From: Roseiarcus sp963823165
GTDB lineage: Bacteria; Pseudomonadota; Alphaproteobacteria; Rhizobiales; Beijerinckiaceae
Reading direction: 5' to 3'
Assembly (NCBI GenBank): GCA_963823165.1
Contig: CAWGKV010000023.1
Span: forward strand, 22,768-86,767
Length of the DNA stretch: 64,000 nucleotides
The translations under genes were made by a program, and so were the position numbers. Below the pieces are notes generated by a model. The model worked only from the letters and a program-made list of their open reading frames with translations, was not told where the DNA came from and ran no database searches. Within the stretch, counting starts at the first letter, position 1. Every line of letters begins with the position of its first letter. This document shows, piece by piece, positions 25,212-33,919 of this stretch.

Positions 25212-25656
25212 GGCGCGAATTTTATCGCAGGCGCCCAGGGCTTATCCAGAGCGATCCGCTTGGAAGCCGAAAAAGGGCCTCGAGAGAAGGGAAGTGCCTT
25301 GGCCCGAAATTTGCTGGCCTATGGGTGCGCGCTCCCGCAGTAGCGAACAGGGCCAGAGACTGACCTCCCACAGCCTCCGCCGTTCGCCGCCGGGACCTCC
25401 CCTTCAGGCGGCGAGCGCGCCCCATCTTGCGGACGCTAGGGCGTGGCTTGTCCGTCGCGCTGTCGTTGCCGCCTGTGATCCAAATGACGCACCGATGAGC
25501 AAGCGGTTCCAAAACCGCGTCGCTGTCCGGCCCCGGGAGCGCGATGAGGAGGCGCCTCGACATCGCCGATTTGCCGAAGCAATGTGGCCTTCGCCCGGCT
25601 GAACCGCGAAAGAAGGCGACGGGACCGAACCCTCGCGCTCGCAAGGGAGGAAAGGC
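25212..25656. other. Intergenic stretch, no gene seen
   Basis: About 445 bp between the GNAT gene and the acyl-CoA synthetase. Only shadow reading frames with low-complexity Arg/Pro/Ser-rich translations are open. I see no RNA gene or repeat. An AAGGGAGG just before 25657 is the ribosome binding site of the next gene. Confidence 0.4.
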
Positions 25657-27207
25657 ATGTACCCAGGTCTGCATGCGATCGCCCGCGCCGATCACCCGGC
25701 GGTCGTCATGGCGCGTTCGGGCGAGACCGTGACCTATCGGGAGCTCGAGGCGCGCAGCAACCGGCTCGCGCATCTCCTGCGCGCCGTCGGCCTCAGGCGA
25801 GGCGACCATTATGCCGTCTTCCTCGAGAACCACCCACGCTTCATCGAATGCGACGCGGCGGGCGAAAGGTCGGGACTCTATTTCACCAACGTCAATTCGT
25901 TTCTGACCGCCGCCGAGCTGGCCTATGTCGTCAACAACAGCCTCTCGAAGGCGCTGATCACCTCGCAGTCCAGACGTGAGGTCGCCCTCGCGGCGCTCCG
26001 CGAATGCCCGAGCGTCGAGCTTTGCCTCGTCGTCGATGGCGCGGGCGACGGCGAGCGGGTCAAAAACCTCGACGAGGCGACGTCGGCGTTTCCGGCGACG
26101 CCGATCGCCGACGAGTTGCTCGGCGCGGCAATGCTCTACTCGTCGGGAACCACGGGTAAGCCGAAGGGCGTGCTGCGGCCGCTGTACGACTTTCCGCCCT
26201 CCCGACCCCACCCGGTGTTCCCGGTCTACATGAGGAACTGGCGATTCCGCGAGGGCATGACCTATCTCATGCCGGCGCCGCTCTATCATTCCGCACCGCT
26301 GGTCGGCGCCGCGGGAACGATTCGGCTCGGGGGCACGCTGATCGTGATGGAGCATTTCGAGCCGGAAGAGTACCTCCGGCTCGTCGAGAAGCATCGCGTC
26401 ACGCATTCGCAGCTCGTGCCGACGATGTTCTCCCGCATGCTGAAGCTGCCCGAAAGCGTGCGCCGCCGCTACGACCTGTCGTCGCTGGAGGCCGTCGTCC
26501 ACGGCGCCGCGCCCTGTCCGCTTCCGGTGAAGAGGGCGATGATCGACTGGTGGGGTCCGATCATTTACGAATACTATGGCGCCACCGAAGGCATGGGCCT
26601 AGCGATGTGCGATACTGCCGAATGGCTTGCCCATCCGGGCACGGTCGGCAGGACGGTCGCCGGCGAACTTCATGTCCTCGACGACGACATGGGCGAGGTT
26701 CCGACCGGGCATACGGGCAAGCTCTGGTTCAAGACGGCGTCGCCGTTCCAATATTTCAACGACCCGGTCAAGACCGCGCAGGCGAACTCGCCAGACAGTA
26801 GCATGAGCACCGTCGGCGACATCGGCCGCGTCGACGAGGACGGCTATGTCTACCTCACCGACCGCGCGGCCTTCATGATCATCTCGGGCGGGGTCAACAT
26901 CTATCCGCAGGAATGCGAGAACCTGCTCGTCACGCATCCCAAGATCGCCGACGCCGCGGTGTTCGGCGCGCCGAACGAGGAGATGGGCGAGGAGGTCAAG
27001 GCGGTCGTGCAGCTCATGCCGGGTTTCGAACCCGGCCCGGAAACGGAGGCCGAGCTGATCGGCTTCTGCCGCGAGCGTCTCGCGCACCACAAATGCCCGC
27101 GCTCGATCGACTTCGAAGCGCAATTACCACGCTCCCCGACCGGCAAGCTTTTCAAGAGCGCGCTGCGCGACCGCTATTGGAAGGGCCACGAGAGCCGGAT
27201 TCTTTGA
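25657..27207 (+). CDS. Acyl-CoA synthetase (AMP-forming)
   Basis: ANL-superfamily adenylating enzyme of 516 aa that activates a carboxylic acid with ATP and joins it to CoA. Motifs: P-loop YSSGTTGKPKGV (~residues 162-173), YEYYGATEGMG (A5, ~306-316), TVGDIGRVDEDGYVYLTDR (A7/A8, ~385-403) and the C-terminal catalytic lysine in SPTGKLFKSALRDRY. The start ATG 25657 has AAGGGAGGAAAGGC upstream. Chain-length specificity is not evident. A strong hairpin follows the gene. Confidence 0.92.
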   Translation: MYPGLHAIARADHPAVVMARSGETVTYRELEARSNRLAHLLRAVGLRRGDHYAVFLENHPRFIECDAAGERSGLYFTNVNSFLTAAELAYVVNNSLSKALITSQSRREVALAALRECPSVELCLVVDGAGDGERVKNLDEATSAFPATPIADELLGAAMLYSSGTTGKPKGVLRPLYDFPPSRPHPVFPVYMRNWRFREGMTYLMPAPLYHSAPLVGAAGTIRLGGTLIVMEHFEPEEYLRLVEKHRVTHSQLVPTMFSRMLKLPESVRRRYDLSSLEAVVHGAAPCPLPVKRAMIDWWGPIIYEYYGATEGMGLAMCDTAEWLAHPGTVGRTVAGELHVLDDDMGEVPTGHTGKLWFKTASPFQYFNDPVKTAQANSPDSSMSTVGDIGRVDEDGYVYLTDRAAFMIISGGVNIYPQECENLLVTHPKIADAAVFGAPNEEMGEEVKAVVQLMPGFEPGPETEAELIGFCRERLAHHKCPRSIDFEAQLPRSPTGKLFKSALRDRYWKGHESRIL

Positions 27208-27217
27208 CGACCGCCTC

Positions 27218-27243
27218 CCTTCTCCCCGCTCGCGGGGAGAAGG
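27218..27243 (+). terminator. Hairpin after the acyl-CoA synthetase gene
   Basis: Perfect 11-bp stem (27218-27228 with 27233-27243, loop CTCG). No T-run follows, so it is terminator-like or part of a REP element. Similar polypyrimidine/purine palindromes continue to about 27364. Confidence 0.5.
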
Positions 27244-27365
27244 TGGCGCGAAGCGCCGGATAAGGGGCAACGCGAACCTCTTTCGTTGGCGTAGCCCCTC
27301 ACCCCGGCCCTCTCCCGCAGGCTGGGCGAGGGGGTGCGAAGCGCCGGATGGGGAGAGGGGGAGTT

Positions 27366-28163
27366 TCATGAGCGCATCATGTCGGCGAGCGCGTTGCGCA
27401 TCGACGTGCTCGGGATGCTGAACAGGCCGCCGTAGGGGAGATCGAGGTCGACGATGACGAAGACGGCGACCGTGATCGAGATCGCCGACAAGGCGATGAC
27501 GAGGATGGTGACCGGATTGGCCGGCGCGGTGAGCCCGAGGCTCGCGAATAGGATGACGAGCCAGAGCACCAACACCCAGTAGAAGGGCGCCGAGATCGAT
27601 TCGCGCCCGCCCTCGATCACCGCCCAGCGGGCGTTGACGACGTCGGAATATTCCTGCGCACACTGGGCTTGCAGTCTCTGATGCAGCGGGTCCTTCGGCT
27701 CGAGCGAGTTGATCTCCTGCCCGACCGCGTTGATGATGGCGCCGAGGACATGGCTCTCGCCGACGAGGGGCATGCCGGCGACGTCGGGATAGCGGACGCC
27801 CGCCGGCGGTTTTTCATCCGGCCAGGTGCTGGCGATGACGGCGGCGACATATTCTTCGAGCTGCCCGCGGATCCTGTCCGTCTCCGGCCCGTATTCGCGC
27901 AGGTACTCGTCCAGCTGCGTAAGCTCGGCGGCGTATGTTCCGCGCGCGGTGTAGGCGGAGTCGAAGCCCGCCTTGACCGAGGTCGTCAGAAGGCCGAGCA
28001 CGATCGCGGTGAAGGTGACGAGCAGGTTGATCGTGAGCTGCACCAGCACCATCGCTTCCGGCGAATGATGCTTCTCTGGCAGGCGAGTCCTGACGTAGTA
28101 CCCGAGGCCCGCTGCCGCCAGCAGCAGGAAGAGAAGCAGGGCGGTGGACCCTAGATCGAGCAT
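27366..28163 (-). CDS. Bestrophin-like/DUF4239 membrane protein
   Basis: Protein of 265 aa with an N-terminal membrane helix, a second pair (MVLVQLTINLLVTFTAIVLGLL), a ~110-residue charged cytoplasmic or periplasmic region, and two C-terminal helices (FYWVLVLWLVILFASLGL, NPVTILVIALSAISITVAVFV). The arrangement and the final LDLPYGGLFSIPSTSM match DUF4239, which is distantly bestrophin-like. Transport or channel function is only a guess. Confidence 0.75.
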   Translation of the reverse strand: MLDLGSTALLLFLLLAAAGLGYYVRTRLPEKHHSPEAMVLVQLTINLLVTFTAIVLGLLTTSVKAGFDSAYTARGTYAAELTQLDEYLREYGPETDRIRGQLEEYVAAVIASTWPDEKPPAGVRYPDVAGMPLVGESHVLGAIINAVGQEINSLEPKDPLHQRLQAQCAQEYSDVVNARWAVIEGGRESISAPFYWVLVLWLVILFASLGLTAPANPVTILVIALSAISITVAVFVIVDLDLPYGGLFSIPSTSMRNALADMMRS

Positions 28164-28286
28164 GCAGAACGCTTGTCCGTGGCGCGGGCCGGGAAGCGAT
28201 AGCGTCCAGCCGCGGCGTTGTCACGCGGGCCGAACTCGACAGCAGCGCGGGGTCGCGGAGCCGAGGACTCGCTGCGCCTCTTGCTC

Positions 28287-30077
28287 TCAGGCGGCGTTTG
28301 CCGGGAACTGGGTCTGGGCGATGTGGCTGTAGGTGCGCCCTTGCGCCAAGAGTTCGCCGTGCCGGCCGCGCTCGACAATCCGCCCGCGGTCGATGACGCA
28401 GATTTCGTCGGCCTGCGCGACCGTCGACAGCCGGTGGGCGATGACGATGGTCGTTCGCCCCTCACAGAGCGTGTGCAGCGCCTTCTGGATCGCCTGCTCC
28501 GACTCGGAATCGAGGGCCGAGGTCGCTTCGTCCAGAAGAATGATCGGCGCGTCCTTGAGGAAGGCGCGGGCGATGGCGATGCGCTGGCGCTGTCCGCCGG
28601 AGAGCTGCATGCCGTGCTCGCCGCACTGCGAGTTATAGCCGTCCTCGAAGCCCATGATGAAATCGTGCGCGTAAGCCGCCTTGGCGGCGGCGACGATTTC
28701 CGCTTCGCTCGCTCCGGGGCGGCCCATGGCGATGTTGTCGCGCACCGAGCCTTTGAACAGGAAGTTCTCCTGGGCGACATAGGCGATCTGCCGGCGCAGC
28801 GAGTTTCGCGTCACGGTCGCGATGTCGACGCCGTCGCAAAGGATCTGGCCCAACTCGACGTCGTAGAGCCGCAGGATCACGTTCATCACCGTCGACTTGC
28901 CGCCGCCGGACCGGCCGACCAGGGCCGTCGTCTTGCCGGCTTCGGCGACGAAGTTCACCGAATGCAGCACGCGCTCTTCCTTGCGGTAGCCGAAGACGAC
29001 GTCGCGGAACTCGATCCGCCCCTGCCTCACCGCGAGCTCCGGCGCGCCCGGCGGGTCTTCCTCGAAATCGCGCTCGTCGAGGAAGTCGTAAAGCAGCCCG
29101 ACGCCGAACAGCGACGACGACAGGTCGACGTGCAGCCGCGCCACGCGCTTCATCGGCTCGTATAGCATAATGACCGAGGTGATGAACGAAAAGAGGCTGC
29201 CCGGCGGGTTGCCGCGGACGATGACGGTGAAGCCGCTGTAGAGCACGACCGCGGCGATGGCGAAGCCGCCGAGGCTCTCCATGATCGGACTGGTGCGCGA
29301 ACTGACTCGCGCCAGCTTGTTGGCCGCCGTCTCGAAGCTGCGGATCGCGCCGTTCTGCCGGTTGCGCATGAAGTTTTCGAGGGTGAAGGCCTTGACGATG
29401 CGGATGCCCTGCGCCGTCTCCTGCAGCAACTCCATCATCTGCATCGCGCCCTGGAACTCGCTCGCCATGATCTTGCGCACCCGGATGCCGATCTTGCGCA
29501 CCCCGACCGCCGCCAGGGGTACGAACATCAGGGCGAAGGCCGAAAGCAGCGGGTCCTGCGACACCATCACGATCACCAGCCCGACGATGGTCAGCGCGTC
29601 GCGCGATAGCGTGGTGATCAGCAGGTTGAGGACGCTGCTCGCCGACTGGGCGATGAAGCTCTGCCGGGCGATGAATTCGGACGAGTGGGAGCGGCTGTAG
29701 TAGCCGACCTTCATTCTCAGCATCTGGTCGAAGATGCGCTGCTGGACGTTGGCGACGATGCCGTTCGCCACCCGCGACAGCACCACCTGCTGGCCGTAGG
29801 TCGCCGCGCCCTTGACCGTGTAGATCGCCACGATCGCCGCCGTGATCTCCCACACCGCGCTCATGTCCCGGCCGACGAAGATCTTGTCGACGATCTTGCC
29901 GATGATCCAGGCCGACAGCGACGTAGTGATCGCGATCAGGGCCATCATCCCGAAGGCGAACAGGTAGCCCTTCCAGTGCTTGGCGCCCTGGTCGAGGAGG
30001 AGCCGCCGCAAAACGGCGTTCGAGGGCGAATGAAGAATCGAGCCTACGCGATCGCGTATTGCGCGCCAGAGTGACAA
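28287..30077 (-). CDS. ABC exporter, fused permease and ATPase (MsbA-like)
   Basis: Half-transporter of 596 aa: six membrane helices in the first ~320 residues, then an ATPase domain with Walker A VGRSGGGKST, Q-loop YVAQENFLF, signature LSGGQRQRIAIARA, Walker B IILLDEATSALD and H-loop IVIAHRLS. All catalytic residues are intact. It should act as a homodimer exporting a lipid or other hydrophobic substrate, as MsbA does for lipid A. The start codon appears to be TTG 30077, with AAGGACGGG upstream. No auxiliary gene reveals the substrate. Confidence 0.9.
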   Translation of the reverse strand: MSLWRAIRDRVGSILHSPSNAVLRRLLLDQGAKHWKGYLFAFGMMALIAITTSLSAWIIGKIVDKIFVGRDMSAVWEITAAIVAIYTVKGAATYGQQVVLSRVANGIVANVQQRIFDQMLRMKVGYYSRSHSSEFIARQSFIAQSASSVLNLLITTLSRDALTIVGLVIVMVSQDPLLSAFALMFVPLAAVGVRKIGIRVRKIMASEFQGAMQMMELLQETAQGIRIVKAFTLENFMRNRQNGAIRSFETAANKLARVSSRTSPIMESLGGFAIAAVVLYSGFTVIVRGNPPGSLFSFITSVIMLYEPMKRVARLHVDLSSSLFGVGLLYDFLDERDFEEDPPGAPELAVRQGRIEFRDVVFGYRKEERVLHSVNFVAEAGKTTALVGRSGGGKSTVMNVILRLYDVELGQILCDGVDIATVTRNSLRRQIAYVAQENFLFKGSVRDNIAMGRPGASEAEIVAAAKAAYAHDFIMGFEDGYNSQCGEHGMQLSGGQRQRIAIARAFLKDAPIILLDEATSALDSESEQAIQKALHTLCEGRTTIVIAHRLSTVAQADEICVIDRGRIVERGRHGELLAQGRTYSHIAQTQFPANAA

Positions 30078-30201
30078 TGATCCCGTCCTTCGCGGCGCCT
30101 GCCGTTCGACGCGCGTTCCAGCCGACCGCTGGTGTCCCCGCGGCCGTCCGGGGCCTCCTTATCATTCGGGGCGGAATTATGGAAATGGCGCCGCCTCGGG
30201 C

Positions 30202-31053
30202 TCACGCCTTCTTTCCGCCCTTCTCCTGCTTGAGCGCGGCGTGATACTTGCACCGAATCACGGAGAGGTCGACCGAGGGCGGGGGGAAGGAAAGCTTGAG
30301 GTCCTCCATCGTGTCGGCCATGATCTGCGACACCGCGAGATTGCGGAACCACTTGTGGTCGGACGGAATCACGTACCACGGCGATTCCTTCGTGTTGGTT
30401 GCGCGGATCGTGTCCTCGAACGCCTCGATATAGTCGTCCCAAAGCAGTCGTTCGGTGTAGTCGGATTCGCTGATCTTCCAATTGCGGTTCGGGTCGTCGA
30501 GGCGCTGCTCGAATCGAGCCAGCTGTTCCTCCTTGCTGATGTGCAGAAAGAACTTGATGACCGTGGTGCCGTTGTCGATCAGCAGGGCCTCGAAATCCCG
30601 GATGTGCTGGCAGCGCGTCGTCCAGGTCGCCTTGTCGATCAGCTTGTGGACCCGCGGCACGAGCAGGTCCTCGTAATGGGAGCGGTTGAAGATGGCGATC
30701 TCGCCCTTTCCGGGCGCATGCGGATGAACCCGCCAGAGGAAATCATGCTCGAGTTCGATCGGCGTCGGCTGCTTGAAGCTGACCACCTGGGTCCCTTGAG
30801 GGTTGAGGGCGGTGAAAACGTGCTTGATCGTGCCGTCCTTGCCGCCGGCGTCGAGCGCCTGCAGAACGACGAGGATCGAGTGCGTGTGCTCGGCGTAGAG
30901 CAGGATTTGCTGCTTGAAGAGCTTTCGCAGATAGACCTCGGTTTCCTTCTTCGCCTCGTCGTGTAGCTCGTGCTTGCCGGTGTAGGCCGGATCGAGCTTA
31001 TTGAGTTTGACCTTGGCGTCCGGTTCGACGCGGAACTCTTTGCGGTAGTCCAT
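30202..31053 (-). CDS. ppk2: Polyphosphate kinase 2 family protein
   Basis: Polyphosphate:nucleotide phosphotransferase of 283 aa. Walker A-type loop LDAGGKDGTIKHVF (~residues 68-81), Walker B-type FNRSHYEDLLVPRV (~122-135) and the lid region with RLDDPNRNWK are visible. It makes NTP from NDP (or NDP from NMP) with polyphosphate. The start is ATG 31053; the open frame to 31347 runs through a palindromic repeat and the divergent SulP gene and is not coding. It is a single-domain, class I-like PPK2. Confidence 0.9.
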   Translation of the reverse strand: MDYRKEFRVEPDAKVKLNKLDPAYTGKHELHDEAKKETEVYLRKLFKQQILLYAEHTHSILVVLQALDAGGKDGTIKHVFTALNPQGTQVVSFKQPTPIELEHDFLWRVHPHAPGKGEIAIFNRSHYEDLLVPRVHKLIDKATWTTRCQHIRDFEALLIDNGTTVIKFFLHISKEEQLARFEQRLDDPNRNWKISESDYTERLLWDDYIEAFEDTIRATNTKESPWYVIPSDHKWFRNLAVSQIMADTMEDLKLSFPPPSVDLSVIRCKYHAALKQEKGGKKA

Positions 31054-31189
31054 TGGCGCCGCCTGCTCTCGTTTGACGCCGCCCCCGAAGGGGCGGGTCT
31101 GGGCGATGGTCGGTTGCCGGCGGCGAAAAGGCAAGCGCAGCAGATGACAAGGCCGTGACGATGCGCCATCGTGGGCGAGTCCTGGGAGG

Positions 31190-31229
31190 GGCGGCGTCTC
31201 GCCGCCAAGGCGCGCGCGGGACGCGCGCC
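31190..31229. repeat. Tandem-hairpin palindromic element (REP-like), copy B
   Basis: Two GC-rich hairpins: GGCGGCG-TCT-CGCCGCC (31190-31206) and GGCGCGCG-CGGGA-CGCGCGCC (31209-31229). The layout is the reverse complement of copy A at 8629-8673. It lies between divergent ppk2 and the SulP gene. Confidence 0.6.
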
Positions 31230-31252
31230 CTCCGTGGGAAGGCGCCGAGACT

Positions 31253-32953
31253 ATGAGGCTTCCGATTTTTGGCGGGCTCCTGCCGATCAAGCCGCGCGAG
31301 GCGCTGCGCGAAAGCTGGGCAGGGCTGACGCTCGCGTCGATGAACATCCCGCAGGTTCTCGGCTACACGCGGATCGCCGAGACGCCGGTCGTCACAGGCC
31401 TCTACACGGTTCTTCTGCCCCTCGTCGCGTTCGCGACCTTCGGCTCGTCGCGCCATCTGGTCGTCGCGGCGGACTCGGCGACCGCGGCGATTTTCGCCAG
31501 CGCGCTGTCGCGCATGGCGGCGCCTGGAAGCGAGCATTACGTGGCGCTCGCGGGCATGGTCGCGCTGCTGACCAGCGGCCTTCTGGCGCTGGCCCGCGTC
31601 TTCCGGCTCGGATTCCTCGCCGACTTTCTCTCCCGGACGGCGCTGACCGGCTTTCTCGCGGGCGTCGGGGTTCAGGTCGCCGCCGCGATGCTCGGCGACA
31701 TGACCGGCGTCGGCGTAACGTCGCGGCGAACTCTCTTCCAGCTCTGGGAGCTGATCCGCGGCCTGCCGTCGCTCGAACCGCGAATGCTCGGCCTGTCGAT
31801 CTTGGTGACGGCGAGCATCCTCCTCGGCCGGCGGTTCGCGCCGAGATTCCCGGTTTCGCTCGTCCTGGTCGTCGGATCGATCGCCGCAAGCGCCTCGCTT
31901 CGCCTCTCGGAACACGGCTTTGCGGTGATCGGGCCGGTGCCGGGCGGTCTGCCGTCGCTCAGGCTGCCGATGGTCAGCTGGAGCGAGACAGTGGCCCTCC
32001 TGCCGGTTTCGATCTCCTGCTTCGTGATGATCATCGCCCAGAGCGCGGCGACGTCTCGCGCTTACGCGATCCGGCATCGGGAACGGGTCGACGAGAACGC
32101 GGACATCCTCGGGCTGGCGGCGGCGAACGCGGCCGCCGCGATCAGCGGCGCCTTCGTCGTGAACGGCAGCCCCACCCAGACGTCGATGGCCGAAGCGGCC
32201 GGCGCGAGGAGCCAGGCCGCTCAGCTCGCGTTCGCCGCGATCGTGCTGCTTGTCCTGTTGTTGCTGACCGGCCCGCTGCAATACTTGCCGCGTTGCGTGC
32301 TCGCGAGCATCGTCTTCACGATCGCCGTGCGCATGGTCGACGTGTCGAGCCTCCGCGACATGCGTCGGGAACACCGGGGCGAATTCCTGCTCGCCATTCT
32401 CACTGCCGCGGCGGTGGTGGCGGTCGGCGTCGAGCAGGGCATCCTGTTTGCGATCGGCTTCTCGCTCGTGCGGCACGTCCGCCACAGCTATCGGGCGCAT
32501 GCGCTGGTGCTGGTTCCGGACGAGAGCGGACGGTGGCGTCCGGCGCCGGCTGCGCCGGGGATGCAGACCGCGCCCGGGCTCATCGTCTACCGCTTCGGCT
32601 CGGATCTGTTCTACGCCAACGCCGACCGCTTCGCCGACCAGGTGCGCGAACTGATCGACAAAGCGCCTGCGCCGGTCAAATGGTTCGTCATCGACGCCGA
32701 AGCGATCTCGGACATGGACCTCTCGGCGGGACAGACGGTCGGCGCCCTGCTCGAAGAGCTTGCGGGGAAGGGCGTCCGCGTCGTCTTCGGTCGGGTCAGC
32801 CCGTACCTCCTTGCCGATCTGCGTCGGCATGGCATCGCCGCAGCGCTCGGGGAGGAGCGGATTTTCGGCTCGCTGCACGAAGCGCTCGACGCCATCCGCG
32901 CCGACGGCTGGGCGGCCGGCTCGGACGCGCTGAATACGATCATCATCCGATAG
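31253..32953 (+). CDS. SulP family anion transporter with STAS domain
   Basis: Membrane transporter of 566 aa with 11-14 helices. The N-terminal SulP signature region ESWAGLTLASMNIPQVLGYTRIAETPVVTGLY is typical (Sulfate_tra_GLY/SulP), as is NAAAAISGAFVVNGSPTQTSM further on. The C-terminal ~120 residues form a STAS domain (GLIVYRFGSDLFYANADRF, then WFVIDAEAISDMDLSAG). The anion (sulfate, bicarbonate, or other) cannot be told. The TSMA segment may bind substrate. It is divergent from ppk2 with a REP-like element between. Confidence 0.88.
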   Translation: MRLPIFGGLLPIKPREALRESWAGLTLASMNIPQVLGYTRIAETPVVTGLYTVLLPLVAFATFGSSRHLVVAADSATAAIFASALSRMAAPGSEHYVALAGMVALLTSGLLALARVFRLGFLADFLSRTALTGFLAGVGVQVAAAMLGDMTGVGVTSRRTLFQLWELIRGLPSLEPRMLGLSILVTASILLGRRFAPRFPVSLVLVVGSIAASASLRLSEHGFAVIGPVPGGLPSLRLPMVSWSETVALLPVSISCFVMIIAQSAATSRAYAIRHRERVDENADILGLAAANAAAAISGAFVVNGSPTQTSMAEAAGARSQAAQLAFAAIVLLVLLLLTGPLQYLPRCVLASIVFTIAVRMVDVSSLRDMRREHRGEFLLAILTAAAVVAVGVEQGILFAIGFSLVRHVRHSYRAHALVLVPDESGRWRPAPAAPGMQTAPGLIVYRFGSDLFYANADRFADQVRELIDKAPAPVKWFVIDAEAISDMDLSAGQTVGALLEELAGKGVRVVFGRVSPYLLADLRRHGIAAALGEERIFGSLHEALDAIRADGWAAGSDALNTIIIR

Positions 32954-33113
32954 TCCCGAAACGGGCCGGCGCGCCCGCCGCGTGGACGGTCGAGGTTCAC
33001 GACGACAACTTTTGCCTTGACGGCAGGCAACGCCCTGCGCTCTTCTGTGAAAGGGCTGAATCGGGGCGGATGGGCGTTTCGAGAGCGTCCGCGTCGCGTG
33101 GGGGAGGCCGGCC

Positions 33114-33917
33114 GTGATCGCCAGCGCCCGGGGGCTTGGGCTCGTGTTCCTGGTCTGCGCCTTCGCCCTCGGAGGCGGGCCCGGCCGCGCCATGGCGGGG
33201 GCCTGGACGGAGCCGCAAGGACAGGGCCTCATGATCGACACCCTGTTCGGCTGGACGGGCCAGGGGGCGCCATGGGGCGGCAATAAGGGCGTCGACCAGA
33301 CCCGGTTCGACGCGCAAGCCTATGCCGAATACGGGATCGACGACGACTGGACGGTCTTCGGACAGACGGCGTTCGAAAGCTATTCGCTCGGGCCTCCGAC
33401 CGCCAACGTTTACCACGGCCTCGATTATTCGGACGTCGGCCTCAGGCGAAAACTCTGGTCGACGAGCCAGTGGGTGGTTTCCGGCGAGGCGACCCTCTTC
33501 ATTCCCGGCGCGTATAACCCGTCGGCGCCGGCCCAGGCGGGCGACACCGGCGTGGCGGGGGAGGGCCGTCTGCTCGCCGGAGCCAACTTCAGCGTCGGGC
33601 AATGGCCGGGCTTCGTCGACGCCGAATTCGGCTACCGCCTGCGCACCGAGGGCCCGCCGGACGAGTGGCATGCCGACCTCACGGTCGGCCTCAAGCCGCG
33701 CCCGGGCGTCCTGCTGATGCTGCAGGAGTTCGGAACCGTCTCGGGCGCAACGACCAACCGGAACTTTCCCGCCTGGAGGCAATCGATCGTCGAGGCGAGC
33801 CTGGTGGTCCCGCTCGTCGACCGGTGGTCGGTCCAGCTCGGCTGGTTCACGAGCGTCGTCACGGTCAAGACCAACACCCAGCGGGGCGCCGCGCTGTCGG
33901 TCTGGCGGACGTTCTGA
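33114..33917 (+). CDS. Exported, probable outer-membrane beta-barrel protein
   Basis: Protein of 267 aa with a signal peptide (LGLVFLVCAFALGGGPGRAMA) and alternating hydrophobic/polar strands through to a C-terminal Phe (ALSVWRTF), typical of outer-membrane barrels. Segments such as YAEYGIDDDWTVFGQTAFES and WSVQLGWFTSVVTVKT look like transmembrane strands. It starts with GTG 33114. Function unknown; it lies after the SulP gene but 160 bp away. Confidence 0.65.
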   Translation: MIASARGLGLVFLVCAFALGGGPGRAMAGAWTEPQGQGLMIDTLFGWTGQGAPWGGNKGVDQTRFDAQAYAEYGIDDDWTVFGQTAFESYSLGPPTANVYHGLDYSDVGLRRKLWSTSQWVVSGEATLFIPGAYNPSAPAQAGDTGVAGEGRLLAGANFSVGQWPGFVDAEFGYRLRTEGPPDEWHADLTVGLKPRPGVLLMLQEFGTVSGATTNRNFPAWRQSIVEASLVVPLVDRWSVQLGWFTSVVTVKTNTQRGAALSVWRTF

Positions 33918-33919
33918 AG

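Noticed and set aside
28633..30165. Long minus-strand frame alongside the ABC exporter
   Set aside because: It is the same strand but shifted frame of the exporter gene, Arg/Gly/Asp-rich, without motifs.
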